A DNA stretch of 29,155 bases, taken from assembly GCA_020861055.1 (NCBI GenBank), contig JAJBTD010000211.1, positions 1-29,155 on the forward strand, given 5' to 3'. The position numbers and the translations under genes were made by a program. Shown here in pieces: positions 17,370 through 24,979 of this stretch. This DNA is from Clostridiales bacterium. GTDB lineage: Bacteria; Bacillota; Clostridia; Oscillospirales; Oscillospiraceae. How positions within the stretch are numbered: position 1 is the first letter of the stretch; each line of letters opens with the position of its first letter. The notes beneath the pieces are model-generated. The model searched no databases, had not been told where the DNA came from, and saw only the letters and a list, made by a program, of their open reading frames with translations.

Positions 17370-18263
17370 TTACCCCTTGACGCCGCCCAGCATCATGCCC
17401 TGGACGAAGTACCTCTGGATGAAGGGGTAGACGCAGATGATGGGAGCCGCCGTCAGCACCATTGCGCAGGACTTGATGTTGGCGTTGATGGACATGGACT
17501 CGGCTGCGTCCTCCACCGTAGTGCTGGTGGAGATCAGGTTGCGCAGGTAGTAGGCCACGGGCCACATGCTGTCATCAGTCAAATACAGGAAGGCGTCGAA
17601 CCAGTCGTTCCAATACTGGACCAGATAGAACAGAGCCATGGTCGCCATAATGGGCGTGGACAGGGGCAGCGCCACATGGATGAATGCGCCGACCTGGTCC
17701 AGGCCGTCGATCTCGCCTGCCTCCTCCAGCTCACGGGGAACCGTCTCGAAGAAGGAGCGCATCAGGATGACGTAGTAGGTGGAGATCAGGCCGGGGAGAA
17801 TAAAGCCGGCGATGGTGTTGGTCAGCTTCAGGGAGGTCATCAGGATGTAGTTCGGGATCATGCCGCCGCCGAAGTACATGGTGAAGATGATCAGAGGGCT
17901 GATGACCTTGTTGCCCCGCAGCTCCTTCTTGGACAGAGGATAGGCCAGGATAGCGGAGAAGAACAGGGCGCAGACAGTACCTACGATGGCGTACAGGATG
18001 GTGTTGCCATAGTAGGGGATGAACTTGCCGCCGGTGAGCACGTACTCATAGGTGCTCACGCTGAAGCCCACGGGGAGCAGTCCCACCTCGCCGGCGATAA
18101 TGGCCTCGGTGGAGGAGAAGGACTGTGCGACCAGGTACAGGAAGGGGTACAGCATCGCTGCGCTGATGAGCACCATCAAAATGGTATTGCACACCTGGAA
18201 CACCCGATAGCCCCTGGATTCCTTGATCTTGACGGGCTTGGAGGTATCTAACGTTTTAGCCAT
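17370..18263 (-). CDS. Carbohydrate ABC transporter permease (YtcP/LplC type)
   Basis: A 297-residue inner-membrane permease with about six hydrophobic helices (first at about 25-47, others at about 85-110, 120-142, 150-172, 200-220 and 268-285). The cytoplasmic coupling loop reads EEAGEIDGLDQVGAFIHVAL (about 179-200), the EAA motif that contacts the ATPase. The ending FVQGMMLGGVKG is typical of this subfamily. GGAGG lies shortly before the ATG and the upstream permease ends only 16 bases before, so the two are cotranscribed. It imports oligosaccharides together with the LplB-type partner and the downstream lipoprotein. Confidence 0.93.
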   Translation of the reverse strand: MAKTLDTSKPVKIKESRGYRVFQVCNTILMVLISAAMLYPFLYLVAQSFSSTEAIIAGEVGLLPVGFSVSTYEYVLTGGKFIPYYGNTILYAIVGTVCALFFSAILAYPLSKKELRGNKVISPLIIFTMYFGGGMIPNYILMTSLKLTNTIAGFILPGLISTYYVILMRSFFETVPRELEEAGEIDGLDQVGAFIHVALPLSTPIMATMALFYLVQYWNDWFDAFLYLTDDSMWPVAYYLRNLISTSTTVEDAAESMSINANIKSCAMVLTAAPIICVYPFIQRYFVQGMMLGGVKG

Positions 18264-18279
18264 TGTGATTCCTCCTTCC

Positions 18280-19239
18280 TTAGTACAGGGAGCTGCCAGT
18301 CAGGCGCTTGGAGACCTCATTGGCAGCGGTCAGCAGTACCAGGTTGATCAAGCCCTGGAACAGACCGACGGCGGTAGCGTAGCTGAAGTTGCCGGAACCA
18401 AGGCCCATCCGGTAGACGTAGGTGGCGATGATATCGGATGTGTCGTAGTTGGTGGGCGAATACAGCAGGAAGACCTTTTCAAAGGCGCCCGATCCGCACA
18501 GCTGACCGATGTTCAGCACCAGCAGAGTGGAGATGGTGGGCCGGATGGCGGGCAGAGTCACATGCAGGCACTGCTGGAACTTGTTCGCCCCGTCCAGTGC
18601 CGCCGCCTCATACAGCTCGGTATTGATACCGGTCATAGCGGCCAGATAGAGAATGGTGCCCCAGCCTAAGCCCTGCCAGACGCCGGAGACCACGAAGATC
18701 ACCGGGAACCACTCCGGCTCGGAGATAAAGGTGATGGCGCTGCCACCCAGAGATTCGATGAGGCCGTTGATGGGGCCGCTGGTGGAGAGCAGCTCACGGA
18801 TCATGCCGGCCACGATGACCATGGAGATGAAGTGGGGCAGGTAGGAGATGGTCTGGACGACCTTCTTCCAGATGACGTTCTTCACCTCGTTGAGCAGCAG
18901 AGCAAAGATGATGGTGATGGGGAAGCTGATGAGCAGATACTCAAAGTTCAGCAGCAGAGTGTTCTTGAAGGCTCTCCAGAAGTTGGAGTCATTCAGGAAC
19001 TGCTGGAAGTATTTCAGCCCGCTCCACTCATCACCGAAGATGCTGCTGCCGGCACGGTACCGCCGGAAGGCGATGATGTTGCCGAACATGGGGATGTAAC
19101 GGAAGATGATGTAGTAGATAATGGGAACCAGCATCATCAGGTACAGCTGCCAATACTTGTGGAAGTGCCGACCCCAGCTCTCCTTGCTTCCCGGAGCTGC
19201 CAGAGCATTTTTGGGGGCCTTCTGTGCTTTTGCAACCAT
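18280..19239 (-). CDS. Carbohydrate ABC transporter permease (LplB type)
   Basis: A 319-residue permease. The start is placed at ATG 19239; the in-frame GTG seven codons upstream overlaps the AGGAGG ribosome site itself and is unlikely. It has a basic cytosolic N-terminus, a first helix at about 32-49, then FRYIPMFGNIIAFRRY, a signature of LplB-like proteins. Further helices are followed by the EAA loop EAAALDGANKFQQCLHVTLP (about 211-230). It ends in SKRLTGSSLY. It forms the membrane channel with the permease encoded 16 bases downstream. Separation from the GH3 gene upstream is 128 bases and contains several small hairpins, so expression of transport and enzyme genes may be set differently. 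Confidence 0.93.
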   Translation of the reverse strand: MVAKAQKAPKNALAAPGSKESWGRHFHKYWQLYLMMLVPIIYYIIFRYIPMFGNIIAFRRYRAGSSIFGDEWSGLKYFQQFLNDSNFWRAFKNTLLLNFEYLLISFPITIIFALLLNEVKNVIWKKVVQTISYLPHFISMVIVAGMIRELLSTSGPINGLIESLGGSAITFISEPEWFPVIFVVSGVWQGLGWGTILYLAAMTGINTELYEAAALDGANKFQQCLHVTLPAIRPTISTLLVLNIGQLCGSGAFEKVFLLYSPTNYDTSDIIATYVYRMGLGSGNFSYATAVGLFQGLINLVLLTAANEVSKRLTGSSLY

Positions 19240-19273
19240 TAGACGTTTCTCCCTCCTCACAGGATTAGTCGTA

Positions 19274-19296
19274 CTCTCATTTTGGGGAAATGAGAG
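19274..19296 (-). other. Stem-loop in the GH3-permease gap
   Basis: A perfect 9-bp stem (CTCTCATTT / AAATGAGAG) with a 5-base loop, 34 bases upstream of the LplB-type permease start. Further small GC-rich dyads lie toward 19350. I see no clear promoter in the gap, so this is probably an internal operon leader or processing site. Confidence 0.4.
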
Positions 19297-19367
19297 GTTT
19301 GTTCTGCTGACGGCGCACCGTCGGCAGATGCCGGATCCGGCGTTCGGGGTCCGGCCCGGACCGAATT

Positions 19368-21530
19368 CTATTCTTCGATTACCACCCTCCGTTTCACTTC
19401 CAGGGAGCCCTTCCAGGGCGCCTGGCCCGTCAAGCTCACGCTGCGGGAGTCAGGCTGGGAAGCGCCTACATAGACGGTGTATGTCCCCGGCTCCACCACT
19501 GCGCGCCCCTCCTCGTCCCGAAGGGCGAAGGCGCTCAGAGGCAGATGGAGGGAAACCTCCCGCTGTTCTCCCGGCTGGAGCGGTACCTTTGTAAACGCCT
19601 TGAGCTGGGGATTAGGCGTCCCCGGCCGTTCAGCCTTTACATAGACCTGTACCGTCTCGCAGCCTGTTCTTGTGCCAACATTTTTCACACTGAGCGTCAG
19701 GCCCACGCCGTCCTCCTCTGCCACGTCGCTGCTGCACGCCGTTCCAGTCAGCTGGAACTGGGTGTAGGACAGGCCGTAGCCGAAGGGATAGAGAGCCTCC
19801 TGCTCCATGTAACGATAGGTACGCCCCTTCATAGAATAATCCGTAAAGGGCGGCAGCTCCTCATCGGAGCGATAGAAGGTCACCGGCAGCTTGCCCTGGG
19901 GATTTGCGTCCCCGAAGAGCACGCGGGCAATGGCGTTGCCCCCCTGTCCGCCGGGATACCAGCCCTGGAGAATGGCGGGGATATGTTCGTCTGCGTAGCC
20001 CAGGGCCAGGGCGCTGCCGCTGAGCACCACCAGGACCACCGGCTTGCCGCTTTCGACCAGGACGTGGAGCAGCTCCTCCTGATGGCCGGGGAGCTTGAGG
20101 CTGGGCTTGTCGCCGCTGGCGAACTGGTTGCCCTCGTCGCCCTCCTCGCCCTCCAGGCCGGAGTCCAGGCCCATGACGGCGATGACCACGTCGCTGAGCT
20201 GGCAGATGCCCTTGACCTCCGCCAGCCGGTCGTTGGACTGAGCCAGGTTCTGGAACCGGTCCTCGTACATGGGACAGCCCTGAGAGGCCATCACCCGCAC
20301 GTCGTCCCCCAGGTAATCCTGGATGCCCTCCAGCACGGTGGCGTATCGGGAGGCAGTCCCCTCATAGTTGCCCACCAGCGCCCGGCGGTTGTCCGCATTC
20401 GGCCCGATCACGCCCACCGTCTTGAGCTTGCTCTTGTCCAGGGGGAGCAGTCCGCCCTGGTTTTTCAGCAGGACCACGCACCGCTCCGCCACGCTGCGAT
20501 TCAGCTTCCGCATTTCCGGAGAGTCCACCTGGTCATAGCCGATCTGGTTATAGGGGACCTGGTCCTCGTCGTCGAACATTCCCAGCTTCATCCGGGTGGT
20601 GAACAGCCGGACAACCGCCTCGGTGATGGTTTCCTCTGTGACCAGACCCTCCTCCACGGCCTGCTCCAGATAGACGAACAGGTTGCCGCAGTTCAGGTCG
20701 CAGCCGTTGTTCACCGCCAGGGCTACCGACTGGACGGGGCCGTCGGTGACCATATGGCCCTCGTGGAAGTCCTTGATGGCCCAGCAGTCGGAGGTGACGT
20801 GGCCCCAGAAGCCCCACTTGTCCCGGAGGATGTCCTTGAGCAGCGTTTTGCTGCCGCAGCACGGCTCTCCGTTGGTGCGGTTGTAGGCGCCCATCACCGC
20901 CTCCACCCCAGCCTCCTGAACCAGTGCCTGGAAAGCGGGGAGATAGGTCTCCCACAAATCCTGCTTGGAAACCTCGGCGTTGAAGTAGTGGCGCTGATCC
21001 TCCGGGCCGGAGTGGACGGCGAAGTGCTTGGCGCAGGCCGCCGTTTTCAGGTAGTTTTCATCATGGCCCTGGAGCCCCTGGACGAACCGGACGCCCAAGC
21101 GGGAGGTGAGATAGGGGTCCTCCCCGTAGGTCTCATGACCTCTCCCCCACCGGGGGTCGCGGAAAATGTTCACGTTGGGCGCCCACAGGGTCAGTCCCTT
21201 GTAGATATCCCGGTCTCCGAAGGAGCGCTGCATATTGTACTTGCCCCGTGCCTCCTGGGCGATGGCGTCTCCCACCGTCTCCATCATATCCGGGTCGAAG
21301 GCTGCGGCCAAACCGATGGCCTGGGGGAAAATGGTGGCGACGCCCGCCCGGCCCACGCCGTGCAGCGCCTCGTTCCACCAGTTATAGGCAGGGACATCCA
21401 GCCGATCAATGGCGGGCGCCCAGTTTAGCATCTGGCTGATTTTCTCTTTCAGGGTCATCTGGTCGACCAGCGCTCTCGCTCGCTTCTCGTAGCGGCAGTT
21501 CTGGGCGTCGTTATGAATCAGATCACTCAT
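19368..21530 (-). CDS. Cytosolic GH3 beta-glycosidase (beta-xylosidase/beta-glucosidase type)
   Basis: A 720-residue GH3 enzyme with the normal domain order. The N-terminal catalytic domain (about 15-310) includes YNWWNEALHGVG, APNVNIFRDPRWGRGHETYGEDP, CAKHFAVHSGPE (Lys168, His169) and HVTSDCWAI with nucleophile Asp248. The GH3 C domain (about 360-585) includes VMGLDSGLEGEEGDEG, where the acid/base glutamate is expected. A fibronectin-III-like C-terminus spans about 620-690. The WWNEALHG opening is commonest in xylosidase/arabinofuranosidase-like and some glucosidase members. There is no signal peptide, so it acts on imported oligosaccharides. AGAGGAGAAGG precedes the ATG. It lies 59 bases after the SGNH gene and upstream of the transporter genes in one operon. 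Substrate specificity is not certain. Confidence 0.93.
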   Translation of the reverse strand: MSDLIHNDAQNCRYEKRARALVDQMTLKEKISQMLNWAPAIDRLDVPAYNWWNEALHGVGRAGVATIFPQAIGLAAAFDPDMMETVGDAIAQEARGKYNMQRSFGDRDIYKGLTLWAPNVNIFRDPRWGRGHETYGEDPYLTSRLGVRFVQGLQGHDENYLKTAACAKHFAVHSGPEDQRHYFNAEVSKQDLWETYLPAFQALVQEAGVEAVMGAYNRTNGEPCCGSKTLLKDILRDKWGFWGHVTSDCWAIKDFHEGHMVTDGPVQSVALAVNNGCDLNCGNLFVYLEQAVEEGLVTEETITEAVVRLFTTRMKLGMFDDEDQVPYNQIGYDQVDSPEMRKLNRSVAERCVVLLKNQGGLLPLDKSKLKTVGVIGPNADNRRALVGNYEGTASRYATVLEGIQDYLGDDVRVMASQGCPMYEDRFQNLAQSNDRLAEVKGICQLSDVVIAVMGLDSGLEGEEGDEGNQFASGDKPSLKLPGHQEELLHVLVESGKPVVLVVLSGSALALGYADEHIPAILQGWYPGGQGGNAIARVLFGDANPQGKLPVTFYRSDEELPPFTDYSMKGRTYRYMEQEALYPFGYGLSYTQFQLTGTACSSDVAEEDGVGLTLSVKNVGTRTGCETVQVYVKAERPGTPNPQLKAFTKVPLQPGEQREVSLHLPLSAFALRDEEGRAVVEPGTYTVYVGASQPDSRSVSLTGQAPWKGSLEVKRRVVIEE

Positions 21531-21589
21531 GTACCTTCTCCTCTGTCTTATATTTTCGTCTCATCATATGTCGTAAGCTAGGGATATTC

Positions 21590-23275
21590 TCAGCGCACAT
21601 AGCCAAAGCCCAGGATGGTAAAGACCTTGTCCCGATCCTCCGGGTCCATCTCGATCTCAACCCGGTGAAGCGTGCTCTCCCGCCGGTGAATCAGCACGGT
21701 GGTATGGCAATGGGTCCAGCCCGCCTCCCGTGGGTCGATGATCCGGCTGAGCAGTCCGTCGATACGGACTCTGGCCTTGCCAAAGGCGGTATCCCCCGAA
21801 TCCTTAAATTCCAGCACCAGCTTGGAACAGGTCAGCTCCAGCACAAAGGGCTCATCTCCCGGCCCCTTCTTCCAGTTGTAGGGAAATTCCGGGGTGTTTT
21901 CCGCCGCATCGTCCAACGGAACCGCCTGAAGGTCGTCGTCCGTCTCGGTGAAGCTGCCCGGAGTGATCGTCGCTCCCTCCAGGCCGTCCTTCCGGTCCAG
22001 GAGACGAAGCGCCGTATAGTCCGCTCCGTAACAGGGGGGCACGTAGCCCTCTACCGGAGTCTGGAGCTGTTGGTGATCCAGCCGGTCGATCAGATAGAGC
22101 AGACAATCCCGCATGACCCGGTGCCCGGTGTTAGAGGGATGGAACACGTCGTAGAAATACTGCCGCTTGGTCAGTACCAGGCCCTCTCCCGGCTTTTTGG
22201 TAAACTGGGGACTGACCGCCTCCAGCACGTCCACCATGGGGACCTGATAGCGGTAGCCGATGGGGGCCAGCCGGTCCTTCAAATTCCAGTCGTTGGCAAA
22301 TACGGAGAACAGCATAATCACCGCAGGCCGGTTGGGCTGTTCCAGAATCTTTCGGATGAGGCTCTCATGGAAGACGCCCTCCGTCTCATCTGAGGCGTCG
22401 TTGACGGCGAATTCCACCACCACCAAGTCAGGGGCCACCGTTCCGTCACGGGTGATGTCCCGGTCATACCGCATCAGCCCAGTCTCAGAGGGGGTGCCGC
22501 CTACGCCGGCCTTGATGTAGTGGAGGTTGTCACCGGCGGCATAGCGCTGCTTCAACGCCTCGTAGGTCAGCCGGGCGTAGCAGTTCTCCTGAATGGGGAC
22601 CGCCCCGGCTCCCTGAGTGATGGAGCCGCCCAGGAAAGCCACCGTCACGTCCTCCCCTGCCCTGGCCCGCTTCAGCAGGCCCTTAATCCGGCTGTTATTG
22701 CCGCCGGAGAGAAAGGAACGGGCGATCATCTCCCGATAGAGGGGGCTGTCAAACTCCACAGGTGGGTCCGGGTCCATCTCCGGAGCGTCAAAGCCGTCCC
22801 GGAGGTAGAGCTTGACGGTCACTGCCGCCACATCCTGCATCTCTGGGAGCTGGAAAAGGAACTGTCCCGGTGTCCGCTCCCCCTGGGTGGGCGGCAGCTG
22901 ATCCATCTGAATGACCTGCTCGGCCCCGTCCGCCCGCAGACGGAAGGTATAGCTGCTGCCGCTGCCCGCTCCATTCTCACCGTACAGCATAAAGGTGAAG
23001 TCTACCGGCATATCGGCCTTCTCCGCTGAGACGGCGACACCGATGCTGTGAACCATAGAGCGGAAGCCCTCTGCCGTCAGCAGGTGCTGGAGCATATCCT
23101 CATCGGTGATGCCCCCCACAATTTTAGCCAGGGTCGTCAGACGGTCATTGTCCAGATAGATGGGATGCCGACCGGTACCATCGTCCTGAGGAAGCCCCCC
23201 GACATTTTGATCGATCAGCACATAAAAGCCCTTGCGCTTTTCCTGGGGATCCTTGGGCGCCAGCGGTCCTATCAT
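21590..23275 (-). CDS. SGNH/GDSL-type hydrolase, probable carbohydrate esterase
   Basis: A 561-residue protein with three parts: a beta-rich N-terminal region (about 1-185), a central SGNH esterase domain (about 205-400) and a C-terminal beta-rich region (about 425-561). All four family blocks are present: VAFLGGSITQG (nucleophile Ser218), KAGVGG (Gly259), VVEFAVND (Asn292) and YDVFHPSNTGH (Asp376, His379). There is no signal peptide. The start is placed at ATG 23275, with AAGGGGG 8 bases before it; the frame stays open upstream for 48 more codons without a ribosome site or homology. As first gene of an operon with GH3 and a sugar transporter, deacetylation of imported oligosaccharides is the most likely role. 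Other ester substrates are possible. Confidence 0.88.
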   Translation of the reverse strand: MIGPLAPKDPQEKRKGFYVLIDQNVGGLPQDDGTGRHPIYLDNDRLTTLAKIVGGITDEDMLQHLLTAEGFRSMVHSIGVAVSAEKADMPVDFTFMLYGENGAGSGSSYTFRLRADGAEQVIQMDQLPPTQGERTPGQFLFQLPEMQDVAAVTVKLYLRDGFDAPEMDPDPPVEFDSPLYREMIARSFLSGGNNSRIKGLLKRARAGEDVTVAFLGGSITQGAGAVPIQENCYARLTYEALKQRYAAGDNLHYIKAGVGGTPSETGLMRYDRDITRDGTVAPDLVVVEFAVNDASDETEGVFHESLIRKILEQPNRPAVIMLFSVFANDWNLKDRLAPIGYRYQVPMVDVLEAVSPQFTKKPGEGLVLTKRQYFYDVFHPSNTGHRVMRDCLLYLIDRLDHQQLQTPVEGYVPPCYGADYTALRLLDRKDGLEGATITPGSFTETDDDLQAVPLDDAAENTPEFPYNWKKGPGDEPFVLELTCSKLVLEFKDSGDTAFGKARVRIDGLLSRIIDPREAGWTHCHTTVLIHRRESTLHRVEIEMDPEDRDKVFTILGFGYVR

Positions 23276-23821
23276 CAGAAAATCCCCCTTCCCCGCTCCG
23301 GTCTGCGTCCAGCGGCGCTCCACAGGGCAGACTTTAAGCGAGCAGCAAATTACTTTTGTTCTGATTTTACTCTTTCTATAAGGTAATGGCTTATCAAATA
23401 TTGCTGTTTTCAGCCTCAATTATTGCCAAATTGTTTCTGAAACCATCTTTCTGTTTTTGTGCTTTTTGTGACTTTTCCCCCTTCCAAGTTCCTCCGAATC
23501 TGGGAATTTTCCTGTTTTTTATCCATTTCCCGGTTGATCGCAGCCAAACCGGCGCAAACAGATCAAAAAATTTTTCGCAATAATAGAGAATCGTTTTTCG
23601 TTTTTTTCGTTTTTGAACTAATTTAGCTTATTAAGTCTCCTCTCCGTTCTATCTGTTCCGTTTTTTGCACTTTTATATGTAAAAAATTTGCGTGTGGCTT
23701 CACTGTCCGGCGGTTGCATTTCCGCTCAAAATATGCTAGTGTCTAATGAACGGCGGGGATTTTTCCCGGCAGTGTCCCGCCAATGGCGGGCGCAGATCTG
23801 ACAGATCAGGAGGTCATTCCA
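23276..23821. promoter_or_regulatory. AT-rich divergent control region between sugar operon and dehydrogenase
   Basis: 546 bases without a convincing gene, and far more AT-rich than the flanking coding DNA. It holds homopolymer-rich blocks such as three consecutive CGTTTTT units (23592-23614). There is also a repeated TCCGTT (23644-23649 and 23656-23661) and a CCGGTT / AACCGG dyad (23530-23552). I find one moderate promoter toward the dehydrogenase and no clear sigma-A promoter toward the SGNH gene. The operon promoter may therefore need an activator, or may lie outside what I can recognise by eye. Confidence 0.5.
23714..23742 (+). promoter_or_regulatory. Possible promoter of the alcohol dehydrogenase gene
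   Basis: TTGCAT (23714-23719), 17 bases, TAGTGT (23737-23742), 80 bases before the ATG. The -10 is a weak match, so this is a moderate candidate. Confidence 0.45.
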
Positions 23822-24874
23822 ATGGAAGGTAAAATGAAAGTCGCCATTATGACCGATATCGGCAAAATGGACTACACCACCCGGGACATCCCCACCCCTA
23901 AGGAGGACGAGGTTCTGGTCAAAATCGAGTATGTGGGCATCTGCGGCAGCGATCTGCACTATTACGAGGCTGGACGGATCGGCAACTTCATCGTAGAGCC
24001 TCCCTTCGTGCTGGGCCATGAGGCCGGAGGCACGGTTGTCGAGGTGGGCAAGTATGTGGAGCACCTGAAGGTCGGCGACCGGGTCGCTCTGGAGCCGGGC
24101 AAGACCTGTGGCAAGTGCGAGTTTTGCCGCTCCGGACGGTACAACCTGTGTCCCGATGTCCAGTTCTTCGCCACGCCCCCGGTGGACGGCGTGTTCCAGG
24201 AATATGTAGCCCACGAGGCAGATCTCTGCTTTAAGCTCCCTGACAACGTCAGCACCATGGAGGGCGCGCTCATCGAGCCGCTGGCCGTCGGCTTCCACGC
24301 CGCCAACATGGGAGGCGCTCACGCCGGGCAGACTGCCGTGGTCACCGGCTCCGGCTGCATCGGCCTGGTGTCCATGATGGCGCTGAAGGCGATGGGCGTC
24401 TCCAAGGTCTATGTGGTGGACGTGATCCCCAAGCGGCTGGACAAGGCCATGGAGCTGGGCGCCACCGGCGTCATCAACGGCATGGAGGAGGACACCGTCC
24501 AGCGGGTGATGGAGCTGACCGGCGGCAAGGGCGCCGATCTGGTCATCGAGACCGCCGGTTCCCAGATCACCACCCGTCAGGCCATTGAGTTCGCCAAGAA
24601 GGGCTCCACCATCGTCCTGGTGGGCTACAGCGCCTCCGGTGAGGAGACGCTCCCCATCGGCATGGCTCTGGACAAGGAGCTGACCTTCAAGGCCATCTTC
24701 CGCTATCGCCACATCTATCCCATGGCGATCGAGGCAGTGGCTGACGGCCGGGTAGACCTGAAGCATCTGGCCACCCACATTTTTGATTTCGACAATATGC
24801 AGTACGCTATGGATACCAGCGTGCACGACAAGGCCAACGTGGTCAAGGGCGTCATCAAAATCGCCAAGGACTAA
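23822..24874 (+). CDS. Zinc-dependent medium-chain dehydrogenase, polyol (sorbitol/xylitol) type
   Basis: A 350-residue NAD(P)-dependent dehydrogenase that oxidises a secondary alcohol of a polyol or sugar, or runs in reverse. Catalytic zinc ligands are Cys41 (GICGSDLHYY), His66 and Glu67 (VLGHEAGG). The structural zinc lobe is CGKCEFCRSGRYNLC (Cys96, 99, 102, 110). The nucleotide fold is TGSGCIGLV (Gly176-Gly181). ICGSDLHYY, followed later by IEPLAVGFHAA, resembles sorbitol and xylitol dehydrogenases more than threonine dehydrogenase. The start is ATG 23822 with AGGAGG at 23808-23813; an upstream in-frame ATG at 23783 lacks a ribosome site. It is monocistronic with its own terminator and divergent from the sugar operon, suggesting it handles a product of that pathway. 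Confidence 0.9.
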   Translation: MEGKMKVAIMTDIGKMDYTTRDIPTPKEDEVLVKIEYVGICGSDLHYYEAGRIGNFIVEPPFVLGHEAGGTVVEVGKYVEHLKVGDRVALEPGKTCGKCEFCRSGRYNLCPDVQFFATPPVDGVFQEYVAHEADLCFKLPDNVSTMEGALIEPLAVGFHAANMGGAHAGQTAVVTGSGCIGLVSMMALKAMGVSKVYVVDVIPKRLDKAMELGATGVINGMEEDTVQRVMELTGGKGADLVIETAGSQITTRQAIEFAKKGSTIVLVGYSASGEETLPIGMALDKELTFKAIFRYRHIYPMAIEAVADGRVDLKHLATHIFDFDNMQYAMDTSVHDKANVVKGVIKIAKD

Positions 24875-24889
24875 TTTTCATAAAACAGC

Positions 24890-24926
24890 AAGCGTCAGCC
24901 CGGCAAATGTCGGGCTGACGCTTTTT
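24890..24926 (+). terminator. Rho-independent terminator of the dehydrogenase gene
   Basis: A 13-bp stem (AAGCGTCAGCCCG / CGGGCTGACGCTT) with an 8-base loop and a T-run to 24926, starting 16 bases after the stop. On the minus strand the stem is followed by GTTTTATG, so it can also serve the convergent lipoprotein gene ending at 24980. Confidence 0.88.
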
Positions 24927-24979
24927 ATCGCTCACCGCAGCGGAGCGTGTGTAACTGTGCGATTCGCGCTGCGCGCCGG

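Noticed and set aside
23276..23419. 48-codon N-terminal extension of the SGNH hydrolase
   Set aside because: No ribosome site at the upstream ATG and a poorly protein-like, basic sequence; AAGGGGG sits correctly before ATG 23275.
23386..23583. A 65-codon frame in the AT-rich region
   Set aside because: Phe-rich translation expected from T-runs, no ribosome site, no homology I recognise.
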